Part shown: piece by piece, positions 34,487-43,441 of the stretch
Numbering within the stretch: the stretch's first letter is position 1
Layout: the number at the start of each line of letters is the position of its first letter
Assembly: GCF_026340655.1 (NCBI RefSeq)
Contig: NZ_JAPEOZ010000001.1
Location: 2,852,001 to 2,916,000, forward strand
From: Streptomyces sp. NBC_01275
GTDB lineage: Bacteria > Actinomycetota > Actinomycetes > Streptomycetales > Streptomycetaceae
Length of the DNA stretch: 64,000 bases
Direction: 5' to 3'
Notes under the pieces: generated by a model
The model's database searches: none
Told to the model about the DNA's origin: nothing
What the model saw: only the letters and a program-made list of their open reading frames with translations
Program-made: the position numbers and the translations under genes

Positions 34487-34815
34487 TCAGCCGAGGACGT
34501 AGCTCTCATCGCCGAAGTCAGCGACGATCTTCAGCTTGCCGCCGAGCGCCTTGACGTAGGCAGCGAGGGTGTCGACCTCGCTGCGCTCCAACTGACCCTT
34601 CTCGATGCGTGAGACGCGGGCCTGGGTGACGCCCATGGCTTCGGCAACCTGGACCTGTGTGGTGTGCTGCCGCTTCCGCAACGCGGCGAGGCGGTGCACA
34701 CGGGAAGCCAGGACCATCGCCTGCGCCCCCTTCTGGATCTGGTCCTTTTCGGCATCGGTGAAGGCGAAATCCTCGGCCAGATCTCCCCAGGAGACGGTCT
34801 GCGGGTCCTTGAGGT
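34487..34815 (-). pseudogene. Truncated HTH antitoxin (HigA-like)
   Basis: The reading frame encodes LKDPQTVSWGDLAEDFAFTD, then a Cro/C1 HTH (TTQVQVAEAMGVTQARVSRI) and the ending GGKLKIVADFGDESYVLG typical of HTH antitoxins paired with HigB/RelE toxins. Upstream of about 34815 the frame stops looking like protein and has no start codon, so the 5' end is missing; ATG 34717 could still start a 76-residue protein. No toxin gene adjoins it. A plus-strand fragment at about 34822-34884 (ending NGLIV-stop) is another unassigned gene tail. Confidence 0.6.
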
Positions 34816-34942
34816 GATCGCCTGTCCGACCTCGCCCGCACCTTCGTCGACGGCACCGAACCCCTCAACGGCCTGATCGTCTGACCACCCGCGACCGACC
34901 TCCAAAGCATCGGGGTAAACGGCAGCTTCATCGGCGGCGCGG

Positions 34943-35812
34943 TCAGGCGATCCCGGTGCCGCGCAGCAGCAGCAACGCCACGTCCACCACCGCCACCGCG
35001 ACCGCCGCCGCGAACGCCAACCGCTCCCATCGGCGTCCCAGCACCGTCCCCGCCACCACGACCAGGACGGTCACCACGAGCACTGCCCATCCCCACCTGC
35101 CGGGTGGACCGGCGGGCCCCAGCACCAGAACGGCGGACGCGGCCACCAACGGCACCGGCAGCAGCAGCCGTGCGCCGTCCGGGCCCAGCCGGTGCGGCCA
35201 TCCCCGTACGCCCGTCGCCAGATCCCCTCGGATGTCCGGCAGCACATCGCCCAGATGGGCGCCGACCCCCAGCAGCGCCCCGGCGGTGACGATCCACCAG
35301 GCCGGCCACGGTTGCCCCGGCAGGCCCAGCGCCACGAACGCCGGGAGGCTGGCGAAGCCCACCGCGTACGGCGCCCAGGACCATGCCGTCGCCTTGAGCC
35401 GCAGGTCGTACGCCCACGCTGCCGCCACTCCGGCCAGGTGAACGGCGCCCGCCCACAGGCCACAGGCGAGCGAGAGCGGCACGCACAGCGCCAGCGCGGC
35501 GTACGCGGCCACCCACACCTCCGTCACGCCGACCGTGCCGTCGACGACGGGTTTGCCATGGCGGCCGGCGGCGATGTCCCGGGGCGCGTCGAACGCGTCG
35601 TTGCACCAGCCGACGGACAGCTGACCGGTCAGCACGGCGGCGGCGGTCAGGACGCAACGCGCTCCACTCTGGCCTGCGGTGACGGCGAGAGCGGCCATCA
35701 GGGCGGTGACCGCCACGACAGGCCCGGGGTGGCACGACCCTGCCAGGCCACCCACCCGGACGGCCCAACTCGCCTCGGGGCCGCCGGTCGTCGACTGCTC
35801 GGGAGTGCCCAC
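34943..35812 (-). CDS. UbiA-family prenyltransferase
   Basis: A 289-residue integral membrane protein with about 8-9 helices. The two aspartate-rich motifs are NDAFDAPRD (residues 71-79) and DVLPDIRGD, which bind Mg-prenyl diphosphate. The start GTG 35812 is inferred from TACGAT 7 nt upstream (leaderless); the frame is open to 35872. It diverges from the type III PKS operon at 150 bp, suggesting that it prenylates the phenolic product or supplies a quinone. That link is inference. Confidence 0.8.
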   Translation of the reverse strand: MGTPEQSTTGGPEASWAVRVGGLAGSCHPGPVVAVTALMAALAVTAGQSGARCVLTAAAVLTGQLSVGWCNDAFDAPRDIAAGRHGKPVVDGTVGVTEVWVAAYAALALCVPLSLACGLWAGAVHLAGVAAAWAYDLRLKATAWSWAPYAVGFASLPAFVALGLPGQPWPAWWIVTAGALLGVGAHLGDVLPDIRGDLATGVRGWPHRLGPDGARLLLPVPLVAASAVLVLGPAGPPGRWGWAVLVVTVLVVVAGTVLGRRWERLAFAAAVAVAVVDVALLLLRGTGIA

Positions 35813-35962
35813 CCGGCCGATCGTAGGCGGCCCCGGCCCCACCCGGCTGGAGCACGCGCCCCCAGGGCGCACGGCCGGACGAGCGATTCATGGTGTCGAA
35901 GCCCCGGACCGGGGAACACGTGCAGAGCAACTCACCCGAGTTGGTAACCGGACGGGAACCAT

Positions 35963-37030
35963 ATGACGCGGATCGCCGCCGTTCACGGTGCCCTCGCACC
36001 GCACCGTCGGACCCAGTCAGAGATCACCGACATGGTGGCCCGCACCTGCCTGCCGGAGGGTGCCGACCGCCGGGTCCTGGACCGGCTGCACCGCAGCGCG
36101 AAGGTCCGCTCGCGCCACATGACGCTGCCGCTCGAACGGTACGGGGAACTGGACGGATTCGGCGCCGCCAACGACGTCTTCATCGCCGCCGCCACCGACC
36201 TGGGCGCCAAGGCCGTCCGCGGTGCTCTGCACACGGCCGGCCTGACCGCCGCCGACGTGGACCTGCTGATCTTCACCTCCGTCACCGGCATCGCCACCCC
36301 CTCGATCGACGCGCGGCTGGTCGGCCGCCTCGGTCTGCGGCCGGACGTCAAACGGCTGCCCCTGTTCGGCCTGGGCTGTGCCGGCGGCGCCGCCGGCCTG
36401 GCCCGTGTGCACGACTACCTGCTGGGCCGGCCCGACCAGGCGGCGGTGCTGCTGTCGGTCGAACTGTGCTCGCTCACCTTCCAGCGCAACGACGCCTCCC
36501 TGGCCAACCTGGTCGCCACCGGACTGTTCGGCGACGGTGCCGCCGCGGTCGTCGCCTGCGGCGCGGACCGCCCGGGCCGCCCGGACGAGACATCCGGCCC
36601 GACGATCGTGGACACCCGCAGCCACCTCTACCCGGACACCGGGCGCGTCATGGGCTGGGACATCAAGGACACCGGCTTCCAGGTCGTCCTCGACCCGCAG
36701 GTACCCGATGTCGTGCGTCGTTACCTCGCCGATGACGTCGAGGGGTTCCTCGGCGACCACGGGATCAAGCCGAAGGACGTGACCGCCTGGGTGTGCCACC
36801 CGGGCGGCCCCAAGGTCCTTCAAGCGGTCACCGAGGCCCTCGACCTCCCCGACGACGCACTCGATGTGACCTGGCGTCACCTGGCCGACGTCGGCAACCT
36901 GTCCTCGTCATCGGTGCTCCACGTACTGCGCGACACCCTGGCCCAACGCCGCCCACCGCCGGGCACGCCGGGTGTGCTGCTGGCCATGGGGCCCGGCTTC
37001 GCCTGCGAACTCGTCCTGCTGCGCTGGTAG
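35963..37030 (+). CDS. Type III polyketide synthase
   Basis: A 355-residue chalcone/stilbene synthase-fold enzyme. The triad is Cys139 (LFGLGCAGGAAG), His279 (CHPGGPKVL) and Asn312 (DVGNLSSSS). It condenses an acyl starter with malonyl-CoA type extenders. The gene order PKS, ICMT-like methyltransferase, flavoprotein is that of srsABC of Streptomyces griseus, which makes alkylresorcinol phenolic lipids, so this is likely a SrsA-like alkylresorcinol synthase. The leader has only a weak GACGGGAA. Confidence 0.92.
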   Translation: MTRIAAVHGALAPHRRTQSEITDMVARTCLPEGADRRVLDRLHRSAKVRSRHMTLPLERYGELDGFGAANDVFIAAATDLGAKAVRGALHTAGLTAADVDLLIFTSVTGIATPSIDARLVGRLGLRPDVKRLPLFGLGCAGGAAGLARVHDYLLGRPDQAAVLLSVELCSLTFQRNDASLANLVATGLFGDGAAAVVACGADRPGRPDETSGPTIVDTRSHLYPDTGRVMGWDIKDTGFQVVLDPQVPDVVRRYLADDVEGFLGDHGIKPKDVTAWVCHPGGPKVLQAVTEALDLPDDALDVTWRHLADVGNLSSSSVLHVLRDTLAQRRPPPGTPGVLLAMGPGFACELVLLRW

Positions 37031-37047
37031 TTCAGGCCCTCGAAGAC

Positions 37048-37074
37048 ACGAAGGACACGAAGGACACGAAGGAC
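37048..37074. repeat. Three tandem 9-bp repeats before the methyltransferase
   Basis: ACGAAGGAC three times, with a partial copy on the left, in the 54-bp gap between the PKS and methyltransferase genes. Each unit carries AAGGA, so the array offers three Shine-Dalgarno-like sites; the last is closest to the ATG at 37085. Confidence 0.85.
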
Positions 37075-37084
37075 ATAGGGTCAC

Positions 37085-37621
37085 ATGATCTGGTACGTAC
37101 TGCTGGTGGCCGCCGTCGCCGCCGAGCGCGTCGCCGAACTCGTCGTCGCCCGCCGCAACGAGCGGTGGAGCACCGCCCGCGGCGCCACCGTGACCGGGCA
37201 GGGCCACTACCCGGCCATGGTCGCCCTCCACACCGGCCTGCTGATCGCCTGCCCTGCCGAGGTCTGGCTGACCGACCGGCCCTTCGTACCCGCCCTGGCC
37301 TGGCCCATGCTGGTCGTGCTCGCGGGCGCCCAGGCGCTGCGGTGGTGGTGCATCCACACCCTGGGACCCCGGTGGAACACCCGGGTGATCGTCGTACCCG
37401 GCCTGCCGCTGGTGACCGGCGGACCCTACCGCTGGCGGTGGCTGCGGCACCCGAACTACGTGGCCGTCGTCGCCGAGGGCGTGGCCCTGCCCATGGTGCA
37501 CGCCGCCTGGGTCACCGCGGCCGTGTTCACGGTGTTCAACGCCGTCCTGCTCACCGTCCGCATTCGCTGCGAGAACCAGGCCCTGGCCGCCGCCACGCCG
37601 ACCACGTTCGCTCCGGCGTGA
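37085..37621 (+). CDS. Isoprenylcysteine methyltransferase-like (ICMT/NNMT-fold) membrane methyltransferase
   Basis: A 178-residue membrane protein with four to five helices and the C-terminal signature LVTGGPYRWRWLRHPNYVAVVAEG, which holds the AdoMet/lipid-binding RHPNY motif. By operon position it is the SrsB-type methyltransferase that O-methylates alkylresorcinol. Its TGA overlaps the next GTG by 4 bp. Confidence 0.88.
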   Translation: MIWYVLLVAAVAAERVAELVVARRNERWSTARGATVTGQGHYPAMVALHTGLLIACPAEVWLTDRPFVPALAWPMLVVLAGAQALRWWCIHTLGPRWNTRVIVVPGLPLVTGGPYRWRWLRHPNYVAVVAEGVALPMVHAAWVTAAVFTVFNAVLLTVRIRCENQALAAATPTTFAPA

Positions 37622-38631
37622 TCGACGTCCTGGTAGCCGGCGGCGGACCCGCCGGACTGGCCGCCGCCATCCACGCCGCGCTCGCCGGCCTGGAAGCCGT
37701 CGTCGTCGAACCCCGTACCTCGCCCGTGGACAAGGCTTGCGGAGAGGGCGTCATGCCTGGCGGTGTCGCCGCACTAAGAGCACTGGGCGTCGAGGCCAGT
37801 GGCCGCGAACTGCGCGGCATCCGCTACGTCGACGGCGCCGCCCGCGCCGAAGCGTCCTTCCGTGCCCACAACGGGCTGGGAATCCGCCGTACGACGCTGC
37901 ACTCCGCACTGCACCAGCGCGCTCTCGACCTCGGCGTGCGCATGCTGCCGGGCAAGGTCGGCGAGGTGCGCCAGAACGCGGACACGGTCACCGCCGCCGG
38001 AACCACAGCCCGTTGGCTGATCGCCGCCGACGGCCTGCACTCCCCGGTACGCCGCAGCCTGGGGCTGGAACTGCCGAACCGCCCCCACGGCCGCTACGGA
38101 CTGCGCCGGCACTACCGAGTCGAACCGTGGACGGACTTCGTAGAGGTCCACTGGTCCCGGCACGGCGAAGCCTATGTGACACCGGTCGGCGACGACCTGG
38201 TGGGCGTCGCGATCCTCAGCCGCAGCCGTCGCGGATACGACGAACACCTGGCCGCCTTCCCGGCTCTCACCGCGTCGCTGCGCGGCCCGGCCGCGACGGA
38301 GGTACGCGGCGCCGGACCACTGCGGCAGCGGGTGCGGCGCAGAACCGCCGGCCGGGTCCTGCTCGTCGGCGACGCCGCCGGCTACCTGGACGCCCTCACC
38401 GGCGAGGGCATCGCCCTCGCGCTGGCGACGGCCGGGGCCGCAGTGCGCTGCCTGGCCGCCGGGCGGCCGGACGCGTACGAGCGCACCTGGGCCCGGCTGA
38501 CCCGCCGCCACCGACTGCTGACCGGGGCCCTGCTGGCCGCGAGCCGCCGTCCCGGCACCACCCGCTTCATCGTCCCCGCAGCATCCCGCATGCCCCCGCT
38601 GTTCTCAGCAGCGGTCCACGCACTGCAGTGA
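37618..38631 (+). CDS. FAD-dependent monooxygenase/reductase (SrsC-like)
   Basis: A 337-residue flavoprotein. VLVAGGGPAGLAAAIHAAL (residues 4-22) binds ADP-FAD, the middle has AADGLHSPVRRSLGL, and RVLLVGDAAGYLDALTGEG is the second FAD motif. It belongs to the geranylgeranyl-reductase/monooxygenase group, and in the srs pathway the third gene hydroxylates the resorcinol ring to a quinone. Start GTG 37618 overlaps the methyltransferase stop (GTGA). Confidence 0.88.
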   Translation: MIDVLVAGGGPAGLAAAIHAALAGLEAVVVEPRTSPVDKACGEGVMPGGVAALRALGVEASGRELRGIRYVDGAARAEASFRAHNGLGIRRTTLHSALHQRALDLGVRMLPGKVGEVRQNADTVTAAGTTARWLIAADGLHSPVRRSLGLELPNRPHGRYGLRRHYRVEPWTDFVEVHWSRHGEAYVTPVGDDLVGVAILSRSRRGYDEHLAAFPALTASLRGPAATEVRGAGPLRQRVRRRTAGRVLLVGDAAGYLDALTGEGIALALATAGAAVRCLAAGRPDAYERTWARLTRRHRLLTGALLAASRRPGTTRFIVPAASRMPPLFSAAVHALQ

Positions 38632-39159
38632 CGGCAGACCGGTCCCGGAGACCGCCCGGGCCCCGTGGCCGAGCACGGAGATCGTCCCGTCCTGTGGCCC
38701 GGCGGCCCGCTGCAGCCAGAAACATCCTGCATCAGCCCTTGCAGGAGATCCGGCCCCCAGTCCGAGGCGAGCCGCGGCCTTCCCGTCATGGGCCCAAGTA
38801 CCGTGCAGGGCACCGGATGCGAGCGCGCCGCCACAGTTCGACACCGTCCACATCCTGAGATAGGGCGGCTTCGGACCGTCTGTCGCACTCGGCCAGGACT
38901 ATGCTGCTGTACAGGCGTCCCAGACCCCGGCGGCTTGTCGTTTCGCGACACAGATGGCTGCGGGGAGTGGACCTCTCGTCCGTCACCCGGCGCATCCCTG
39001 GAGAGAACCGGACGGGTCCTCTGCCCTGTTGCACGGGCCCTTGGACCGGCCGTCGCTCCGCCTCCGTGAACGTACGCCCCTGCCGGCAGCGCACCAAGAG
39101 GAGCCGGGCCGCCCGGCGTTCTCATCTCGCTGCCGGATGGTCTTTGGAACCGAGGCGTC
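38632..39159. other. Gap of 528 bp without a convincing gene
   Basis: Open frames here have no plausible start, RBS or family resemblance. Only short inverted repeats such as CGGTC...GACCG near 38638 were noticed. A promoter for the STAS operon may lie at its right end, but no clear -35/-10 pair was found. Confidence 0.5.
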
Positions 39160-39585
39160 ATGCCCCTCCCACAGCTCGCCGTCTACCGTCATGACCGACG
39201 GAAACGGGCACTGATCACCCTGGCCGGCGAGATCGACCTGGAATCGGCACTGCTGCTGCGTGCGGCGCTGGCGCGATGCCTGAGCGACGGCATCCGCATC
39301 GTCGAGATCGACCTCACCCCTGTGACCTTCTGCGACTGCAGCGGCCTCAACGCCTTCCTCTACGCCGCGCAGCGGACCACGGACGCCGGCGGGATCCTAC
39401 GGCTGTACAACCCGCCACCGTCACTGGAGCGGATACTCGATCTCACCGGCTGCGGGTTCCTGCTTGTCGGCCTGCCGCTCGGGCATCTGCCACCGTCTCT
39501 CGGGGACGTCCTGGCCCCGACAGTCCAAGCCCTGCCGCACCGGAGTGTTCCGCGGGTGCCTGCCCTCTCGGGCGATGCGCGGTGA
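39160..39585 (+). CDS. STAS-domain anti-sigma factor antagonist
   Basis: A 141-residue SpoIIAA/RsbV-like protein. The phosphorylatable serine is Ser61 in FCDCSGLNAFL, which partner kinases would modify to control sigma-factor release (family knowledge). A C-terminal tail of about 30 residues extends past the domain. It is the first gene of an operon: GTGA joins its stop to the next gene. No anti-sigma kinase is present in the window. Confidence 0.9.
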   Translation: MPLPQLAVYRHDRRKRALITLAGEIDLESALLLRAALARCLSDGIRIVEIDLTPVTFCDCSGLNAFLYAAQRTTDAGGILRLYNPPPSLERILDLTGCGFLLVGLPLGHLPPSLGDVLAPTVQALPHRSVPRVPALSGDAR

Positions 39586-40247
39586 AGGCCCAGCCGCGGC
39601 AGGGGCAGCCGCACAAGCCCCTTGCAGGCGAGTCGTCCTTCATGGACGCGGTGCGGTTGCGCCGCGTGAACCGCTGGCTGGCGCAGGGCCTGGGCGGGGA
39701 GCTTGCGGATCTGTACGTCGACTCCCGCGAGGCGTCCGCCGCTGAGGCGTACCGCAGCCGCAGCCGCCTGGACTTCCTGAACTGTCTTGCGGGCGACATC
39801 CGGCGGCCGGGGTTCGCCATGGTGATCGCGGAGACGGACCACCTGGTGGGGTGCGCCTTCGGGTTCCCGGTGGCCAGTGACGGCTTCTGGTGGCTCGGGT
39901 TCGACGGAGCACTGCCGCAGAGCATCGAGCAGCTCAGCGCGTCCGGCGGCGTCTTCGCGATCACCAGCGTCCTGGTCCAGCCACACGAACAGGACCAGGA
40001 CGTGGCCCGCCGTTTGCAGGAGCGGCTGCTGAGCGACCACCAGGCGTCGCTCGGCGCCACCTTGGTGGATCCGGACGATCACCCGGCCCTCGCGTCGCTC
40101 CGCTCATGGGGATGGCTGGACGTGGGAGAGGTGTGGCGGCCGGCGGGCCCGACCATGTTCCGTGCGCTGGTGTTCCCTCTCGGGGAACGAACCACGGCGC
40201 GGCTGGAGGGCCTGGCCCACGATGCCTGGACGCGGTGGCCCGGATGA
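39582..40247 (+). CDS. GNAT-like acetyltransferase-fold protein
   Basis: A 221-residue protein. VFAITSVLVQPHEQDQDVARRLQERLL resembles the beta4-alpha3 region of GNAT acetyltransferases, and HPALASLRSWGWLDVGEVW fits the C-terminal end. The acetyl-CoA loop is degenerate (QPHEQDQDVAR rather than Q/RxxGxG/A), so activity is unsure. Start GTG 39582 overlaps the STAS stop, and its TGA overlaps the next ATG, so the three genes are coupled. Substrate unknown. Confidence 0.7.
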   Translation: MKAQPRQGQPHKPLAGESSFMDAVRLRRVNRWLAQGLGGELADLYVDSREASAAEAYRSRSRLDFLNCLAGDIRRPGFAMVIAETDHLVGCAFGFPVASDGFWWLGFDGALPQSIEQLSASGGVFAITSVLVQPHEQDQDVARRLQERLLSDHQASLGATLVDPDDHPALASLRSWGWLDVGEVWRPAGPTMFRALVFPLGERTTARLEGLAHDAWTRWPG

Positions 40248-41005
40248 GGTCGGACAGCCGATCGGCCCGCATCCAGGTGCTGGTCGCCGAGCAGGCGGCC
40301 CGACGCGGCGCCCGGGTCGGTGTGCTCGATGTGTGCACCGCTGCGGTGGCCGCACTGCCGGTCGGCGGAGCCGGGGTGTCAGCGATGTCCAAGACCGCCG
40401 CGAGCCATCCGCTGTGCAGCACCGACGACATCAGCGAGCAGTTGGAGGAGCTCCAGCTCACCCTGGGGGAGGGGCCGTGCGTGGACGCTTTCACCCACGG
40501 TTCGGCCGTGCTGGCGCCAGATCTGCTCACCGGCGCACTGCAGGACCGCTGGTCCGTGTTCGCCGATGCTGCGCTGGAGGCCGGGGCACGTGCGGTGTTC
40601 GCGCTTCCTTTGCAGATAGGGGCGATCAGTCCGGGAGTCCTGGACCTGTACGCCGACGTTCCGACGGCGCTGGACGCCGAGGAGCTGGCCGACGCGCTGG
40701 CGTTCGCAGATCTCGCGACGCTGCTCCTGCTCGACACACGGATCGAGGAGACGGGCGCGCCGGTCGACAGAGCATTGGCGGACCGTGGTTTCGAGGACCT
40801 GGGCGGATACCGGGCGGAGATCGACCAGGCCACCGGCATCCTCACCGTCCAGCTCGGCGTCGGTATCGACGAAGCATTCGTCCGGCTCCGCGCCCACGCC
40901 TATGTGCAAGGGCACCGGCTCGCCGACGTGGCCGCCGACGTGGTGGCCCACCGGCTCCGCTTCTTCCCGGACAGCGAACCGAAACGGACCGACGACGGCA
41001 ACTGA
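40244..41005 (+). CDS. GAF-ANTAR protein (first)
   Basis: A 253-residue protein with an N-terminal GAF-like sensor domain (about 20-165) and a C-terminal ANTAR RNA-binding domain (about 185-245; YRAEIDQATGILTVQLGVGIDEAFVRLRAHAYVQGHRLADVAADVV). ANTAR proteins bind two-hexaloop RNA and cause antitermination. Its ATGA overlaps the preceding stop, so it is the third gene of the STAS/GNAT operon. Signal and RNA target unknown. Confidence 0.88.
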   Translation: MRSDSRSARIQVLVAEQAARRGARVGVLDVCTAAVAALPVGGAGVSAMSKTAASHPLCSTDDISEQLEELQLTLGEGPCVDAFTHGSAVLAPDLLTGALQDRWSVFADAALEAGARAVFALPLQIGAISPGVLDLYADVPTALDAEELADALAFADLATLLLLDTRIEETGAPVDRALADRGFEDLGGYRAEIDQATGILTVQLGVGIDEAFVRLRAHAYVQGHRLADVAADVVAHRLRFFPDSEPKRTDDGN

Positions 41006-41081
41006 CCCATCGGCTCCGGCCGACGAACGTGCTGCACTTCCCGCCCCCTCTCGGCGGGACCAGTCTCAATCGAGGGTGTGC

Positions 41082-41801
41082 ATGATGAATCAGCAGCTCC
41101 TGGCCAAGACCTTCGTCGAGCTGGCCGACAACCTGGTCGCCGACTTCGACCTGATCGACTTCCTGCGCCTGCTCACCGACCGCTGTGTGAGCATGCTCGA
41201 CGCGAGCGCCGCCGGGGTGCTCCTCGCCGACCGGGACGGCAAACTGCGCGTGATGGCCGCCTCCGACGAACAGGCGCGCCTGCTGGAGCTCTTCCAGCTC
41301 CAGAACGACGAGGGCCCCTGCCTGGAGTGCTTCAGCGCAGGCACACCCATGATCGTCCCCGACCTGACCCGGGAGGCCGACCGCTGGCCGCGCTTCGTCA
41401 CGGCGGCCCACCGCAGCGGCTTCGGGGCCGTCCAGGCACTGCCCATGCGCCTGCGGGACGAGACCATCGGCGCCCTCAACCTCTTCCACACCACCCCCGG
41501 CCCCTTCGACCCGGCCGGCACCCTCGTCGCCCAGGCCCTGGCCGACGTCGCCACCATCAGCCTCCTGCAGCAACGCTCCACCCAACGCAGCACCGTCCTC
41601 AACGAACAGCTGCAGAACGCGCTGAACAGCCGCGTCCTGATCGAACAGGCCAAGGGGAAACTCGCCGAACGCCAGAACATCGACATGGAACGGGCCTTCA
41701 CCGCCCTGCGCGGCTACGCCCGCGCCCACAACCGCCGCCTGTCCGATGTGGCCCGCGCCTTCATCGACGACTCCGAACCCCTCCCCGGCCTGGCGGCCTG
41801 A
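41082..41801 (+). CDS. GAF-ANTAR protein (second)
   Basis: A 239-residue protein: GAF domain (about 10-165, ending AQALADVATISLLQQ) and ANTAR (about 175-232; NSRVLIEQAKGKLAERQNIDMERAFTALRGYARAHNRRLSDVARAFI), the canonical order. GAGGG lies 5 nt before the first ATG and 8 nt before a second one at 41085, so either may be used. It follows the STAS-GNAT-ANTAR unit by 76 bp and could be co-transcribed. The paralogue upstream is more divergent. Confidence 0.93.
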   Translation: MMNQQLLAKTFVELADNLVADFDLIDFLRLLTDRCVSMLDASAAGVLLADRDGKLRVMAASDEQARLLELFQLQNDEGPCLECFSAGTPMIVPDLTREADRWPRFVTAAHRSGFGAVQALPMRLRDETIGALNLFHTTPGPFDPAGTLVAQALADVATISLLQQRSTQRSTVLNEQLQNALNSRVLIEQAKGKLAERQNIDMERAFTALRGYARAHNRRLSDVARAFIDDSEPLPGLAA

Positions 41802-41860
41802 CACCGTCGCCGAGGCGGTGACCGCACGCAGCTGCCCGAGCACGAAGAACCACGCTCGGA

Positions 41861-42865
41861 TCACGGGCCGTGCTTCTGGAGGCGCGGAGCTGCTGATGCG
41901 CGGCTGCCGGCTGACGCCCGCTGTGGTGCGCCGTCGGCTGCCGGGCTGATCGCGGGCTCCGGGCCCTCGCCCTCGGCCGGCTCGCCGGACCGCACCGGCG
42001 TCCCCGCTGCTGTCGCTGTCCACGCGGCGCAGTACAGCAGCAGCCTGGCCATGAGATTGATCCACAGCACGACGGCGACCGGCACCGCGAAGGCTCCGTA
42101 CATGCTCTTCGCCGCAACGCCCTGCAGGTAGCCGGTCAGCAACCACTTGAGCAGTTCGAAGCCCACCGCACCGATCAGCCCGGCGACCACGACCGCACGT
42201 CGGCCGGGATGCACCCGCGGCAGCCGGGTGAGCAGGTAGACCAGCAGCAGGAAGTCGACGACCAGGGCGATGGCCAGGCCGGCGAAGAACAGCAGGGCCC
42301 GTCCCGCCCCGCCCTCGATTCCGGCCTTGTCGGCGGCCCAGCCGACGGCACTGTTGGCGAAGACCGAACTGCCGATCGCGACCAGCCCGACCGTACCGAG
42401 GCCGACCAGCACCACGGAGTCCTTGCACTTGAGCAGGAACGGATTGCCCGGGTCCTGCTCCTTCTCCCACACCGCGCGCAGGCTGCCGCGCAGGGCGCTG
42501 ACCCAGTTGACGCCGATCACGAGCAGCAGCGCGCCCGCGATCAGCCCGACGGATCCGGCATGCGTGACGAGACTGTCCAGGTCCAGCAGGTCGGAGAGGC
42601 CCGGGGCCTGGTCGGCGATCTTGTCCTGGAGTTTCCCCAGCTGATCGTCGCTCAGCAGCTTGGCACCGATCGCCGCGCCCACGGTGATCAGCGGAAAGAG
42701 CGCGACGAAACTGGTGAAGGTGATGGCCGCGGCGAGCCGGGCCCAGTGGACGGCATCCAGCCGTTCGAACGCCCGCCAGGCGTGCGTACGCATCAGCTTC
42801 CCGATCACAGGCAGCCTTCTCAGCCATTCCATGAGCAACACCCGCTCTCCGCGTGCCACCGTCAC
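41861..42865 (-). CDS. YihY/BrkB-family membrane protein (first)
   Basis: A 334-residue YihY/virulence factor BrkB-type membrane protein with six to seven helices. The hallmark AAAITFTSFVALFPLITVGAAIG is near residues 46-68 and YGAFAVPVAVVLWINLMARLLLYCAAW near the end. The C-terminal 65 residues are hydrophilic and Ala/Glu-rich. GTG 42865 lacks a clear RBS; ATG 42832 is an alternative. Members of this family were once called RNase BN, wrongly. Role unknown. Confidence 0.88.
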   Translation of the reverse strand: MTVARGERVLLMEWLRRLPVIGKLMRTHAWRAFERLDAVHWARLAAAITFTSFVALFPLITVGAAIGAKLLSDDQLGKLQDKIADQAPGLSDLLDLDSLVTHAGSVGLIAGALLLVIGVNWVSALRGSLRAVWEKEQDPGNPFLLKCKDSVVLVGLGTVGLVAIGSSVFANSAVGWAADKAGIEGGAGRALLFFAGLAIALVVDFLLLVYLLTRLPRVHPGRRAVVVAGLIGAVGFELLKWLLTGYLQGVAAKSMYGAFAVPVAVVLWINLMARLLLYCAAWTATAAGTPVRSGEPAEGEGPEPAISPAADGAPQRASAGSRASAAPRLQKHGP

Positions 42866-42971
42866 CGCGCCCGGCAGGTCACCGAGGTCCGTGCCGGAGC
42901 CAACCGATCATGACCGCTGCGCCAGAGCCGTCTGTGGGCCGCGACAGGTTGCCAGGCGCCGACCGGGATCG

Positions 42972-43262
42972 TCAGTGAGCGGCCCGGTGGCGGAACCAGT
43001 GGTCCTTGCGGCGGAGGTGGTCGGCCGGTCCGGCGGGGTCCGCTTCGTCCTTCTCCGTCTGCGCCGTCTGCGCGCGGTCGGTGTCGCGTTCGTCGATCGG
43101 GCCACCGCGTGCCTGTTCGGCTGCGGCAGACCCGCGCGGAGACGGTTCGACCCGGCGATGCGCAGGGCGTCTGCGGCGAGGGGTACGGCGTGTACCGGTC
43201 AGAATCAGGCTCAGCCCGAGCAGAGCCGCGGCGACGAGAATGACGAGTCCGAGGATGATCAT
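42972..43262 (-). CDS. Small membrane-anchored protein with charged tail
   Basis: 96 residues: one helix at residues 1-24 (MIILGLVILVAAALLGLSLIL) then a highly charged Arg/Glu/Asp cytoplasmic tail. ATG 43262 is favoured over an upstream ATG because AGGAG lies 7 nt away. Function unknown. Confidence 0.65.
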   Translation of the reverse strand: MIILGLVILVAAALLGLSLILTGTRRTPRRRRPAHRRVEPSPRGSAAAEQARGGPIDERDTDRAQTAQTEKDEADPAGPADHLRRKDHWFRHRAAH

Positions 43263-43441
43263 GGCGTGCTCCTGGGATCTGCTTCCTCCCGCCACGGTAG
43301 AGCCGTTCTGCCCGGCAGGCCACCGCCAGGCGTTGCGGCTACCCTGAAGTTGAGGTAGAGGCGAGACCGGAGGGCACCGGCGCCACTGGGCGGACGACCT
43401 CTGATACGTCCATCCGCCACAACCCCGGGAGGCGTAGCACC

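Noticed and set aside
38632..39159. Small genes in the gap before the STAS gene
   Set aside because: Candidates have no RBS and show Arg-rich, shadow-type composition.
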